NCBI GenBank assembly: GCA_013398055.1
Contig: VZRS01007523.1
Span: 751,398 to 815,397 of the forward strand
Length of the DNA stretch: 64,000 nucleotides
From: Ifrita kowaldi
Taxonomy: Eukaryota > Chordata > Aves > Passeriformes > Cinclosomatidae
Direction: 5' to 3'
In this document: positions 1 to 13,288 of the stretch, in pieces
Position numbering within the stretch: the stretch's first letter is position 1
Layout of the letters: each line of letters opens with the position of its first letter
The notes under the pieces: generated by a model
Told to the model about the DNA's origin: nothing
The model's database searches: none
Seen by the model: the letters and a program-made list of their open reading frames with translations, nothing else
Program-made: the position numbers and the translations under genes

Positions 1-3000
1 TTGGGTAAGTGCAGTACTTTTCCTGTGTCTGGGAAAATATTTTCCTCCATATCCTAGTTTCCTTTAATTATCTTAGTTTACTTTATAATTTAAAAGCAGA
101 AGCAGCAGCATGCAGGCAGAAAGATGTCATGGCAGGGGAGGGCGCTACAGGTTTTTACAGCCTCCGCAATAATATTGATCCCTTCTAGAACATTTTCCTC
201 ATCGGAATGCACCACATACTACAGTTGCCCCTCCACGCCAAAGATCCCTCGCCTTGGATGTGTCTTGCTGCTACAGCAAAATTAAAAACAGTGTCACCTC
301 TGGTATAAAGACAAACTGTGAGTGTTTCAGGCTTATACAAATTTAGGTGCTGTGACTGTGACCCTGCAGTGGGGCAACGAAGTATTATGCTGCACTTGAA
401 ACTGGCTTAAGAGCAATGTCTGCATCTTATAAAAATCAAAGCCTCCAGGATGAGGTTTGCATGACTGCAAATGACTGCATGTGGGTCAGCCGTGCTAACC
501 TGACTCCTCCCAGGAATGATTCCATCCTGCTGCACAGAGCAAAACAGTTTTCCTGGCTCTTGCCCTCTGAAGTTCTGGGTTTCCAGGCAGAGGGACAATA
601 AGTCATCAACCTCCCCTCCAGAGTCCACCAGCTTGTCCTGCTATCCCAGCCCCTTCAGTCATAGATTGCCCTGCTTGAAGGCCCTCCAGAAAGACTTGGT
701 TAGTGTGGTCCTCATCTCTTCCCAGTTCCCTGCACTTCAAAATGATCTCCCAGCTGGAATCACCATGTGGCAATGTAACGGACTGGCAGCTGACTGAAGT
801 GTGTCTAACTCCAGGTGCTTTTGTTTCCAAGATCACATCAGTGCTAAATACACTATTTCTAAATAGAAATAAGCAAATAATACCCCTGATAGGTTCTTGC
901 TGTGCTGCAGTATTGCGCATAATTTTCCTTTGTGGCCTGATCATTTAATCTTTCTCTTGCCCTTTTCCATATTAGTGCTGATCAAGCAAAATTACTCAGA
1001 CTGACAACGAGAGGAAGCCACCATTATTTACATTTAATTTTGCCCAAGTGAACACCCTGATAAACCAGGTCACCGAGGACACAGATCCTGCTTGCTTTTT
1101 TCTTGCAGGTTCTCTTCTTTGCTGTACAGGATATTTAGAAATATGCAATTCTTTCTACATGCTAATGACATTTTAAACACCCAGACAAGTTCAAATTAAT
1201 GTGTGAAACTATTTTAAGGGGAAATATTTGGTACCAGACAGAGGAGATGGGGAAGACATAAGTGTTACTTCTTAGTAGCCCAATGGCTGTTAATAAATGT
1301 TTATTCCAAATAACTGCAAGAAACAACAGCAAATGTGATGTGGGCTTCCTAGAATGGCAGCAGCATTTGCTGAAGGAATAATGGGCCTTGCTGTGGTAAA
1401 ATTAAGTCATGTAGATTTTGCAATTAAACACCTTGTCAGGTTTGTTTCTTTAAACAGATAATTGCTCCATACATGTCCTGCGCTAATACTCAAGGTATCC
1501 TAAGTACACTTTTGCATCATGAGTTAATCTAGTTCTTAAAAAAGAGATATTTCATCTTGCAGTCTTTCATGCACGGTTACTAAACTCGCACCACATTTTC
1601 ACCTCTGTTGAGCAAAACTGAGAGCATGGACCACAGAAGGGCTGGTGACAACCACATAACCATGTACCCACCCAAAGTCCTGAAATCAGAAGCAACCTAG
1701 AGCACAGCTGAACTGTGAGGGTCTTAGCTGACCCTTCAGTGACAGAACCCTGATGGACAGCAGTATGTATGTAAATCACAATCTTGCCCCCTCTTAGGAG
1801 GGCCTGTTGTAGAGGACTTGATGACCAGGCTGAAAAAGTCAGAACTAGACTTAGGCAAAGTATATTCCATGATGAAAATTTTGTCACAGGATGTATGACC
1901 CCACAGCAGATTGTCATAAACTGTCCCTCAATTTATGTTATGTGACATACGGACATTGTCCATATTCAGTGGAGAATTATCTTCTTTTCTTCAACTGTCT
2001 TAGTGCTGGGAAGACTTTGGCTTTGGCTAAAGATGAGGCAACAAGGAAAATCCCATGCCTTAGTAAGAGCTGGGACAGTGTGGGATCCTGGGGGTTTCAT
2101 CTTGAGGCAGCCCATGAATCCCAGGATTATCACAGGCCATAATCTGTGACTTTTCAAGATTTCTCAGTGATTAAGGAGACCTCTGGTTACTGAATCCAAA
2201 ATACAATGAAAAAACCACCAAGCAGTAGCATGCAGGACTTTTAAAAACCCAGTATTTTAAAGTGAGAAGTCAGCTAAAGTCACATCCAGAAATCTGAAAT
2301 ACAGCGCGTTGTGTTTGCAGTCTGTATGCATGAAAACAGCATTCTAAGTATTTTCTGTAATTACATATACAAAGTTATTCAACTTTGTTTTGATCCTCTC
2401 TCTACAGAAATCTGCATTTTAAGGGGTGATCTAAAAAATGCTCATTGCTATACACGAGTGAGTAGATGGCTGAACAAAAAATGCATGTGATTAAGCTTCT
2501 TTCCACTGTGTCTAACACTAGAACATCCAAAATCTAAGATTAAATCAAAAATCTAAATCTAAATCCAAACAATTTGGGATCACATCATCATTTGGACGAG
2601 TAAAAAGTTTCTTGTGGCAATGCTTGCTTTTGAAATGTACATTGTTTAAATACACTGTTGAGATTTTCTTTTTCTTCTACAAGCAAGTGTTCTGACAAAA
2701 TGCAGAACAGATTCAACAATAATTTAAAAGTTATTCCTAAGCTTTTCTAAGCAGAATAATTCTGAAGGGGCGATGGCAGCAGAACCAACTGAAAATCAGT
2801 GTTTGCTACTCATTTGGCTTAATGAGGTCAGAGCAATCCAGTACCATTGTTTTGTCCTGAATTTAATTCTAGAATAATCCATATATTTATTTCTCTTGAC
2901 ATTGCAAAATTTCCTCTACATTGCATCCCTTGGTGATCAGTGATTCAGAGGAGGTATCCTTTCTAAACCCTGGATTTCTGCTGCAACAGCAGTTGTGTCT

Positions 3001-5275
3001 TCTCCAGACTTTCTAGAAAGCAATACATGACAGTAAAATGGTTGTTGCATAAATGTAGAATGCTCTATAGTTTGGTTAAGTAATTTCCAAAGTTCTCAAA
3101 GGAGAAATACTAATAAGATTCTTAGGAGAAAAAAACTTATAATACACATAGAAAGCAGGTTGTGACTTCAGAAGATGAAGTCTTTGGCAACTATACTGGT
3201 TTAATTATACCAGTTAATGCATCACTCCTTCAGATGTTCCAACACTGGTTTGTGCAGCTGTTGATGAATCAGACTGAGGACATCATCAGCTTCAGAAAAC
3301 ACAGTTTTTTAGGAGTGTTTCTAAAAATGAGATCTGTTTACAAGCTGTTTCACAGTGCCTTATGGTAGTGCTGCACAAACAGCTGTGCCAGCACAACTGA
3401 GGAGAGTGGGAAAGGGTGGGAATGAGAAATGTATGGGAAGGATACAAGTATTTTACATTGGTAGCGATGACAAAGACTTTGTCTTTTAACAGACAAAAGT
3501 TTGACTTTGTCCTTTCTAACCACACAGTAAATTCTGCAAGGCATTGCAAGGTAGTATGAAGAATGTAAAGAAGGTCTTACAAACAAAAAGTTGTTGGACT
3601 GTAAATTAATTAGCTTTGCTCATTTTCCCTCTTCCAGTTTGTAGCTGTTGCATGTATTTAAATATATTGTTTCAACATCATTTATACCTTTGCACTTTAG
3701 CAGAAATACTTACATCCCCCACTGATCTTTGTCCAGAGCTGGTGTCTTATTTTTGACAGCATGTCCCAGACAAGTTCTATTTGTCATTATAGACTGCTAG
3801 GAGCTTGCAAAGGTCTCATTTTTTTTCCAGTCCTCCTGCATCTTGATGACAGGCAGAGCTATCAGCATTCCACACTCTGGGGTAACAGGTCAGCATAGCT
3901 GCTGGTGACAACAGAAATCTGTATTTGAAGGATCAGCCCATAAAATATTACCAGATTTTGCATGAGCCATTCAGTCTACAAGGTATTATTTCCTTCCTAT
4001 AGCACATCTTGTTGGACCAAGCATTACATTAATGAAAACTGCCTTCAACAAGTAAGCCTAGAGGCGTGACACTAATATAATAGTGTAACAGTGGCATAGA
4101 TTTTGAAATCCAGTTTACTGTTGCAGGACATATATTCCTGCATTAAATTGTTGCTTTTATGTACTTACACTTGCACATAAACATATGCAATACACTTCAT
4201 TCTTATTGTGTTTGCAATCCAAGTGGCTTGGGTGAAAGAAATTATGTCATACATGGCCTGTGATATCTTCATATCTGATTTCCTCACCAGCTACTGAATG
4301 TCTAATAACTCCTGCTCCCAAATTTAGATCTTGATGAACCCTCCTGAGTCATGAACCCTGCCTTGCCTTTCATCACGTGCTCAGAGACACAAAATATCTT
4401 TCACTCATATATCTGTCCTCCTCACCGTTTTCTCTCCTCTCTCTTTGGCCTAATGTTAGACACTGAATTTTGTCTGGGTTGTATACACAGAATAAGTGTG
4501 CCAGGTCAGGAATTTTCCCCCTCCAAACAAATGAATGCATTGTAATTCCTTTCTTTATTTCTTTCTGTCTGAAGAAGAAGTAAGCATCGTTTGGCTCCAC
4601 CATGGGGGATAAGAGGCTGCAGTACTAAACTGGTCACTTGTTTCTCAGTCTGCTCAAGTGCCTTGTCTTTAACACGTTAAAAAAATAGCAGAACTACACC
4701 TGCTTTCCAGAATGTTTTGACCTGAGAGTAGTATATGAAGAGAGAAACACAAAGTTTCCACTAGTAAAAGGAGATGGAAAAATCCAAACTGGGGTTGTTG
4801 TCTTTGAAAAAATATTAGGACATTTCCTTAACCAAAATAAATGCTAGTGTTTTTTTTCCAATCCTGTATGCACTCATAATATACAGTTTAATTACAGGAA
4901 ATATGTGTTCGATGCATGCTCATAAATATTTTTGTCTTTGCTCTGAATGAATTGTCGAGCACTCTAACGAACTGTTTTTTTTCTCTAGATAGTATTGGAC
5001 AGGTTCGTGTTTGCCTGGGCTCACTGTGTGTGGGAGGCTCAGCCAGTCAGGTGGTGTTTAACTTCTTGCAAGACAGGGGCCCCAGCTTCTGCTTTAGATG
5101 ATATGTGTGAGCTACTTTAAAAATATATTTTTAGTTTTGTGCAAAACATTCTTTCAGTGAGTCCAGATATGTGTCAGCCTAATTCTCACACACCTCAAAC
5201 ACAAATTACCAGGGCAGCAAATACACATTCAAATTCCAAGTATGCTTTAGTAAAGCACAATGGTTAAGAATGTCT
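1..5275. other. Unique AT-rich DNA, no gene recognised
   Basis: Every open frame here is short, and none matches a protein family I know. Small points of interest are a weak CTCF-like string at 131-147 and a strong polypyrimidine 3' splice-site-like signal ending at 4988. After that signal two frames stay open for about 35 to 43 codons. No donor site or canonical AATAAA follows, so I do not call an exon. The segment looks like intergenic or deep intronic sequence. Confidence 0.6.
131..147 (+). promoter_or_regulatory. Weak CTCF-like motif
   Basis: The string ends in GGGCGCTA and is preceded by GGCAGGGGA. The 3' half matches the core of the vertebrate CTCF consensus (GGGGGCGCTA), but the 5' half has several mismatches. 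It lies in a short stretch richer in CpG than its surroundings. This is a motif-level guess only. Confidence 0.15.
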
Positions 5276-5340
5276 TATTTTCTTTTTTTTTCTTTTTTTC
5301 TTTTTTTCTTTTTTTCTTTTTTTCTTTTCTTTTTTTTTTA
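5276..5340 (+). repeat. Polypyrimidine microsatellite, period-8 (CTTTTTTT)n
   Basis: About 65 bases are almost entirely T with a C every eighth base, roughly five in-register copies, followed by a longer T run. On the opposite strand it reads as A-rich and gives a meaningless Lys/Glu/Arg-rich open frame (5247-5459), which should not be annotated as a gene. Adjoining sequence shows no recognisable retroelement tail. Confidence 0.9.
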
Positions 5341-8300
5341 AAGCTAGTTAGTGCAGTATTAGGTAGGTCACTCTGGCCACATTCCCAGAATTTAACAGTG
5401 GGGGCCTTGTGGAATGCTAAACGATGTGTATAACAGCATTCAGGCTCTCTGTGAGCCAATCCGTCAAAACATTTGCTGCTTTGAAAATGTGCTCTTCAAA
5501 AAAATGGGCATATGGAACTTATTAGACTATTTGGTGGAGTTCAGGCAGCAGAGCCCAAGAGAAGCATAAAAACATCTGAGGACACAATTCCACCTTAAGG
5601 TAATAGGATCTCTAAACTGTTTTTTGCAATCAAATACATACAAAATACAGGGGAGAAACATCCTGAATGCAGAACGTTTTACATTCCAAACAGTCACAAG
5701 ACCTTAAGTAAAGAACTTGTAATAGTAGTAAAAAAAGTAGTGGTTTGATTGCAGCAATAGTTGGTGTGTTTGGTTCTGTTTCCTCAGCAGAGTGTATTGA
5801 TCCTTGGCTCTTTAACAGTTCAAGCTGTATTGAAGATTCCTTGGGTCGAGGTTTCGCTGCAGCGGATTTCTGTGCCTCTGGTGCATTGGCAGAGAGGGTC
5901 AATCAGTCTCCTTGGAGATGAAAAAAGACAGTGCTGCAGATGGGAAACACAAATGAGCTGCCATTTTCCAGCACCTGTTTGTACCTTCTTCCAAATTATT
6001 CCTTGTCCTTGTTGCACAGTGAGAACAGAATGACCCCAGAGTGAGCAGATCTTCCTTCACACTGTTGAATGATAAGACAAACTGAATAAATAACTCAGAT
6101 TAAATTTTGACTTTGGCAGCCATAGCAAGAGATAACACTGGATTTTGCTGTTCCATGGGTGCTCCTAGAGCAGACTGTAACACAGTGTTCTTCTCTGGAG
6201 ACAGAATTAGAGGATAATGGAGGACTCTGCAACCCCTATACTGTCTCCCTTCCTCTCATCTGACCATGTCCTCTGAGCATGAAATTGTGGCCTGTGCAGG
6301 GTATTTTACACCATACTGCTAGCTTTGATCACTACTTCAAATAATTAAAAGGACATCCTGATCTTGTGTAGCCTCTTTCATACAGTTGGGTGTTATGGTA
6401 CAATTTCGATTCTCTGTCCAACTTTCTCTGTCCCGTAAGAAGATAGACAACTAAAGTCTGAGACTTTGTTTTGTTGATGTATCTGTTCTCAAGGAGTACA
6501 GATACATATTTCTCTTTTTACGCAGCTGTAATGCAAGGAGACAAAAAGTCATATTGGAGTATTAAAAATGGATTGTTACCTTTTAAATTAAGGGTGGTGA
6601 GTTTTGCTGCTGTGGTATAGAGTGGTCTTTGTAATTGTAGTGTTCGAATCAAGAACCGAGTTACATAGTAGGTTGTGACAGTTGTGGTGCTGTTATACAG
6701 AATCTCACAATTATGTACTTAGCAGGCTAGCAGGTTTGTGACTTTTATAGGAGTGATGGACTACAAGCTCATGACATAGAAGTACTGTGCTAGCAAGTCA
6801 TGCAGGATCTGTGGGGAAGGATTCTAACATCGCAAATGCTGCTTTTCTAACAACCTCTGAAATAGAGTACAGCATCCCAGAAAGTAGGTCTCAGACGTGA
6901 GACATTGTAGAGCAGGGAGAATAAAACATCTCTGCCTTCAATCACAGCACTCTGGCAACTTCAGTGACCCTTGTCCAACAAGCTTAATATGATACTAGGC
7001 AATATCATGAGACTTAATTTGTTATCATTGCTACCAGGAATTCGAATGGCAGTGCCCCTATCTGCTCTGAAGATAAGCTGTATTGTGTTGTTATGCAAAG
7101 GTCCTTGAAATAAGTTGTGACATCCACAAGAATGGGTTTTTTTTTACTTTATTCCCTGCATTTGGAAGATACTGCTGAGACAGAAAACCTTCCTGGGAAC
7201 TGGACACTGCTGTGAGTGGAAACCTTTGAAAAAGGAAATTGCCTGTAATGGGTTTGTGGTTGCCTCCATTACCAGGCTGCAGTGAATGAGTAAATCAAGT
7301 TAAACTGCAAATATATTACCAGATCTCTTTGCCACTGATTTTCCCACCTGAGAAAAACCAGTGTGCCACATTCAAGAACTGAATCTTCACATGGCAGAAG
7401 TACAGCACTGGAGGCACAGTTCCGGAGCCAGGACAAAGCTTTTGCCCACAATGCAGGCATGAAAGAAAGTAGCCCCAAAGCTGCCTGGATAGAAACTTCA
7501 GAATTGCTGTGCCTTGGCCTTCTGCCACTCGTTTTGAAGCCAGGGACTTCTCCCATTGTGTTAGATTTTAACAAAGTCAGAAAAATTACAAACCTTTAAA
7601 AACATCTTACCCACTGTTTTCAGTGCATGGTTTTATCGAGTCAGAAGATTCTGGTGCTGGAAAGAATTGTGGCATTTTATAATACCAGGAAGTGGCCTTT
7701 CTGATGTCTTCATGTTAGCCCTGTACTTTCAGGGTGCCCTTGATTCTCTTCCTGACTCTGTAAGATGCTGCAGCTGACCCACTGGTATTGCCTTATTCTG
7801 AATCCCACCATTGCAAAATGTAAGGAGGGACATGTGAAAGAAAGGCAGAAACAGAATTACCTCCAGCAGCTGCACTGCCTGCAGGTCTCCTGGGGTGGGT
7901 GGCAGCGTGTCCTGGAGTATGGTCCCTTCCTTTGTGCTGTCTCCCTTCTCCTTTCTGATATGTACCAATCTTGTTCCCGTATGCTCACAGTCCTGTGAGA
8001 GCTTTTCTGGGAAGGTTAGTCATGGAGTACTGGATTTTGTCCTTATGGCTGTGTTTCCAAGAACCGAACTGCTGTTTGCTCCTCCTCACTGTGTGTGCTG
8101 AGTACAGCATCTGGCTTTAGGTCATTGCCTTACAGACAGGTTTTCCTTTTTTACAGTAAATATGGGTTCATGTTCAAGGGATTTGGCTGTCACACCTCCA
8201 GTGAAAGTTCCTTACCAAGCTTTATGAATACTTTGAACCAAATTGGATTTTCTTGGGTCTCACTGGTTTAGTACTCAAAATTCAGTCCTGGAGTAACTAA

Positions 8301-9099
8301 ACAAATGAAATGTTTGATATTGAGATCTGTCTGTGTTCTCTTCTCTGTTGTGGCTGGTATCTATTGAGAATTAAGCTTGTTCTGCCCAAGTTATTTTATT
8401 TATATAATTTTAATTTATTTTACATTGGTATTCTGCAGATATTTCCAAAGGGATTTGTGTCTGGAAAAATTAGAAAAATGAGCCATGTAAGTCCATGAGA
8501 GAGGTTATAAAATAAACATTATACCATGTGTGGGGTAACATTTTTTACTGCAAGTGGCTGCTCTCACTTTTCTGGCACTTATACATACAGCCATCTGTTT
8601 GAACGCTGTTTGAAGTGGCTATATTCCAGCATTTATGTAACTTGCCTGTAGAAAGGAAATGACATCACTTAGTTTCCTGAAGAATATTACCAATGTCAGA
8701 ACTGAGGAAATAAAATCTACAATAAATAGAATATGTATTTTTAATTTTTTTTTTCCCTTTTACAGCAGGACACCTCTCCGTACTGTTATGCTCATCCCTT
8801 CAAAGCCCAGGAAGCTCCATTCATTTCACACAGATTTTCACATACACTGCTGGAGCTGGCTGCAAGCCACTGTAACTTACATGTTACGTTGATTAAATGA
8901 AATCTGGCAAGACAGGAATGAACTGATACAATGGCAAAGCCAGAAATACACCTCTGTCTCAAGATATAGGCATAAAATAACAACAGCATTTTCATAATTA
9001 GACTGGGTGAAGCTTCAGCGCTTTCAAGTGACCACAAAAGTGCAGTAGCTGTTTGTCATGTCTGGAAAAAACAGGAGCTGAACAGTTTTATACAGACCC
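5341..9099. other. Unique DNA, no gene recognised
   Basis: No protein family, RNA gene or interspersed repeat is recognisable. A tRNA B-box-like GTTCGAATC at 6641-6649 was examined and rejected. The main item is a very strong polypyrimidine 3' splice-site-like signal just before 8766, listed separately. Confidence 0.6.
8766..8900 (+). other. Low-confidence candidate terminal exon
   Basis: A long T/C tract ending in TTTTACAG directly precedes position 8766. From 8766 one frame is open for 44 codons to a TGA at 8898-8900 and begins QDTSPYCYAHPFKAQE. A second frame is open nearly as far. There is no recognisable donor, so if real it would be a last exon. The only nearby poly(A)-like hexamer is a variant ATTAAA at 8892. 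I recognise no family. Open stretches of this length behind a T-rich acceptor are expected by chance in a window this size. Confidence 0.12.
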
Positions 9100-9362
9100 A
9101 TATGACAGGACATGAGGGACTGGCATGAATTGTGTTAGGGGAGGTTTAGTTTGGGTATCAGGAAAGGGTTTATCCCCCAGAGAGTGGCTGGGCACCAGAA
9201 AAGCTCCCCAGGGAAGTGGTCACAGCACCAAGCCTGACAGAGCTCAAGGAGTGTTTGGGCAACACTCAGGCCCATGGTAGGACTCGTGGTGCAGGACAGC
9301 AGTTGGACTTGATAATCCTTGTGGGTGCCTTTCAACACAGCATACTCTGTGATTCCGTGATA
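9100..9362 (+). mobile_element. CR1 LINE, 5'-truncated 3' end
   Basis: This is the 3' end of an avian CR1 non-LTR retrotransposon. The stretch GCTCCCCAGGGAAGTGG (about 9204-9220) is followed by CACAGCACCAAGCCTGACAG and then TTGGACTTGATAATCC, all typical of the end of CR1 ORF2 and its 3' UTR. The copy ends in GTGATTCCGTGATA, a decayed form of the ATTCTATG-type CR1 terminal repeat. It covers only the last 260 bases, consistent with the 5' truncation usual for CR1. Minor substitutions and an indel show it is inactive. The assignment to CR1 rests on remembered consensus; the subfamily is not determined. Confidence 0.92.
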
Positions 9363-11439
9363 TTAGGTTTTAAATGGAAAGTTTACGTTATTAGAGTCTT
9401 CATAAAGGCCGCATGTGTTCTGAGACATTTGTTTCAAATCTTTGCCAAGCTATAAAGTTTCTCAGCTGGTGATTTTAACTGAGCCATTTTGAGTTACATC
9501 ACATGAGGTCTTCCTCCTACTGTGTCTTGCCAGGAACTTTTCAAAATTTGTCTTAGCTGACAACTCCTGTTTTGCTGTCTGCTTTGTCTACAGAAGTTAT
9601 CAAGTGAATTAAGGACTACTGGATCACCTAGCTAGCAGCCCAAATAAAGTAGAAAGGTCTGTTACCTCTTATAGAGAGTTTCGGCTGGAGTTTACTTTTT
9701 ACTTTCTTTCTATGATAGATTCTGCAAAATAGACAAGCCATACTCCTAGAAGGCCAACTTTGACTGGCAGAAGTTTGGTCATACTACTGTAGGCATCATT
9801 TCACACGACTTATATATTTTTTTAAGGTACTTCATGTCTAACACAAGTATGAACTAATGGCAAACAAATTGAAATTTCGAGAAATTTTGTTATTTCCTGT
9901 GCTTGACTGTTGTTTATATAAATGCTTATTCAATACTATTCAGTTTGTTCCATAAACTATAGTGTAGCTGGACTTTAATCTGTCTTTATTAAACAGATTT
10001 GGGCTGCCTATTCTTCACATTCCTATACTTTTGAAAGTTTTTCATAACAAAGTCATTATTCCTCTCAAAAGGAAATGAGAAGAAAGGTTGGCCAATGATG
10101 ACCCTTAATAATTTATGGAATTCATATAATCTTCTAGTTTATGACTGGCCCTGGATATTCTCCAGAAGATGTTGAAATCTGAGAAGCCACCCCTATCCCC
10201 TTGAAAACAATACAAAACAGTACAAAAATATTACTAATCTTTGTGCCTTGACAAAGAAATTAAATCTACTTAATATCAAGGTAGGGATATATTTTAACTG
10301 GGGATATTGGCTAACAAACTATGATGTGGTATTATAATAATAATAGGAAAGTCTAATGTAGTCAGAAATGTGAGGAACAAAGGAATTTATTTCCACCTGA
10401 TTATTTGTACAGATTTTCCAGGCTGAATCATTAAAATCTGAGATTAAATGCCAAATTTAATGAATTTTTTTCTTTTAATAGATCAGCTTACAGCAGGAAC
10501 TGAGACCTCTGTCTTGGTGAGTACTCACAAATAAAGTTAATTATGTCAACGACTTCCTGAATCTTGATATTTGCCTAAATCAAAGGATAACTGAACATTA
10601 CTGTGAGATATACTGAAATTTGCTGTTGATTTAGACAGCACTTTGGGCAGTGTATTAGAAAGGAACAGTTTTAAATCTATTAGTTAGAACTGATGTGAAA
10701 ATATAGTGATTATTATAGTGAATTCGGTCTTACAAATTCCTAGCATGAAAGTACTCAGTAAAATTAGCATTCCTTGCAGATGCTAATTGTATTCCTATAA
10801 ACTAGCAGTAAGGCTCTTAAATCACCAAGTTTCCTAAATCCTCTGGTTTTGATGGGTGATCATATATTATAGTCTTAAGGGAATGTCTGAAAGTATGAAC
10901 TCTGGTCTGACCAAATCCCTAGAAATGAATGGCTGGCTAAATATAACTCTCTCCATTTACTGCCAGTTATAAATATGGGTAGGTTAGCCTACTGAGTCTG
11001 AAAAAGCCAAACATGATCAATGAAATAAGATCTAAAAAGTCCTTCAAAGTCACTCATGTAAATGAGTGTAATCTGCAGGCAGGTAGTCTTTAATGTGTTA
11101 AAAGTAGTGAGAATTAGAGTGAAAATATACCCCCTTGCTTTTCTACCTAATATTTACACTTTTTTAGCTAATCATAATTTCTTAAAAATCCATGTCTTTT
11201 TCTAGTGGAAATAATTTGTATTTAGTCAAAAGATATCTCCTATGAGTATTCCAGTTGTTAGTTTCATTTGTGTATCTGATTTTTAACCACTCTAAGTACC
11301 TGTTTTTGTTGTGGAACCACATGAGTGATTCCAACCTAAAATTATGTAACCCACTGGGACTCAGCACGTCCATGTTGGGTACTTAAGGGTACCCTTGCAT
11401 CTGCTTTTGTAGGCTTGCCTAATTTTAAATTTTTACTCG
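9363..11439. other. Unique AT-rich DNA, no gene recognised
   Basis: No repeat or gene family is recognised. A 35-bp segment at 10482-10516 sits between TTCTTTTAATAG and GTGAGTAC, the layout of a very small exon, but nothing else supports it. A short (ATA)n run occurs near 10330. Confidence 0.6.
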
Positions 11440-11442
11440 ATA

Positions 11443-11595
11443 ACAGAAACAAAACAAAATGGAACAAAACAAAATGAAACAAAAGGAACCAACCAACCAA
11501 ATAAACACACACAAAAAATTAAACCAAAACAAAGAAACCCTCCAAATAAACACAAACAAACCCACAACCACCCAAGCAAACAAAACCCCAAAAAT
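11443..11595. repeat. A/C-rich low-complexity tract
   Basis: For about 150 bases the plus strand is almost only A and C, with decayed repeats of AACAAA, CCAACCAA and AAACACAAAC type, and very little G or T. This looks like an old, expanded CAAAA-type microsatellite. The minus-strand open frame across it (11425-11643) is a Phe/Trp/Val-rich artefact of the composition. Confidence 0.8.
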
Positions 11596-11599
11596 CTGA

Positions 11600-13288
11600 A
11601 GACTTCCCTGAGGTCTAAAATGTATAAGCCATGAAGAAGTCAATTAGCATTTCTTGAACTTAGGAAATTATTTTAATTAGAAACATATACACTTAATTTT
11701 CTTGAAACTGTTACAGTCTCTTCAGAAAAGGAATGTCTGAGTCTTACAGAAAAATGTAATATATTTTTGTTTTTTAAATCTTTTTCCCAAAAGAAACCAG
11801 GAACAATTGGTGTCCCTCAGATCTCCCACTGCTTTGGAGTCCTGGCTGAATAAGTGACATTAAAACTGAAAGACCAGAGATGAAGGGTCTTGCACGGGAA
11901 CAGAAGTTTCTAACACGATGAGGGTTCAAATTTTATTAATGAACCTAATGGTTTTCTAGGTTTCCAGCTAAGGTGTGGAAAGTGTCAAAATCCTAGGATC
12001 CCTAGTTTCAACCCTGTCACAGGTGTTCTGCAGCTCAGTGTGGACTCTGACAACCCTCAGTGGCACCGTGGCTCCAGCCCCCCAATAATATCAAATCCTT
12101 GGCATCCCTAACGTTGATATGATCTTGGTTATAAGTTTGTCTAAGAACACAGAGGCTCCAGAGCCAGCAGATGAGCTGGCAGGAAACAATGCAGGCTTCA
12201 AAAAAAGCCTTTTCAATATTTTTGGCAGGAATACTCGTTCATGAAAATTATGCCATTAAAAAAAATAATAATAACAAAAAAAGCACCATTAGTATATCTT
12301 CAAGACTTCCACTTGTATTTCTAAATGACTGGTTTTAATTGCAAAAGTACATGACATTGAGGATTTTCTGATAGAATCACCTCTGCTCTTATGGTTGTAG
12401 TCACAAGCTAAACAGGCATTTAAGTAAGGCTTTATTGACTCTGAATTCCCAGCATGGATATGTTCAAGACACAAAAATCCATCCTACAGGAAAAAGCCTT
12501 AGTCTTAACAGTATCAGAGGAGTACTGGTAGAATGAATTAACTGTATATCAAAAAAAAAGGGGAATAAAATGTGATCGCAGGGTGGAAAATATGAAATGA
12601 AAATATGAATGCCTGAAGTGATGTAGGGCTCAATTTCCAAGCAATGTCAGCTGCATTTCTACAGTGTTATACAATTTAGAGTTTTCTGTAAGGATATTTG
12701 TGATGTGGAACACTTAGTATTTTGAAATTTGATTTCTTTTAAGCATGAGATGAAACCCCAAAATGCCAAAACTGTCAGTGAAGGAGAAAGCACACTTGAT
12801 TTCTAATGCCAGTGGCAGTCTTACCTGACTGATCCAGTTGTGAGGACATGGAAGTCTCACTTTTTTACCTTGGTTACCTGCAAAACCACACAGCTGGAGA
12901 AAGCAGCGTTACAGGAGGATGTTTGTGTTTGAAGGCCTCAGGATTCTAAACGCACAGATCCCTTCCCCGCTCATCTTGTTCGTTTGCTGTAGGATGGGAC
13001 TGTTGTTGCAGGGCCATGGTCCTGCCGCCCTCACCATCCCCTCAACTCATCCCTTAGCACCAGGTCACCAGCCTGTCCAAGCTGCGCCTGGAGAGTCAGG
13101 GAATTTTTTTGGAAATTTGGCATCTCTGAGGCCCTGGCAAGTGCTTTGCTGGGTTTTTCTGGAGGAGGCAGGTGACCTTCAAGGAGTTAATGAACTCCTC
13201 CCTTTCTTGCTCTAAGAGAATCAATCTCTTATGTTCCTATTTGGGTTCCCTTCAAATGGGAACCAAACTGGGTTTGTTGCAGGCTTTA
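11600..13288. other. Unique DNA, no gene recognised
   Basis: Mostly AT-rich, with a somewhat GC-richer stretch at 12950-13200 next to the CR1. That stretch carries a 98-codon open frame (12919-13215) of unrecognised, proline- and leucine-rich sequence that I regard as fortuitous. A small perfect stem, AGGAGTT / AACTCCT with a 4-base loop, lies at 13182-13199. Confidence 0.55.

Noticed and set aside
5247..5459. Lys-rich minus-strand open frame
   Set aside because: It is produced by translation of the (CTTTTTTT)n microsatellite.
6600..6665. tRNA-like A and B boxes (TGGTATAGAGTGG and GTTCGAATC)
   Set aside because: The two boxes are only 16 bases apart, too close for a tRNA, and no acceptor stem pairs around them.
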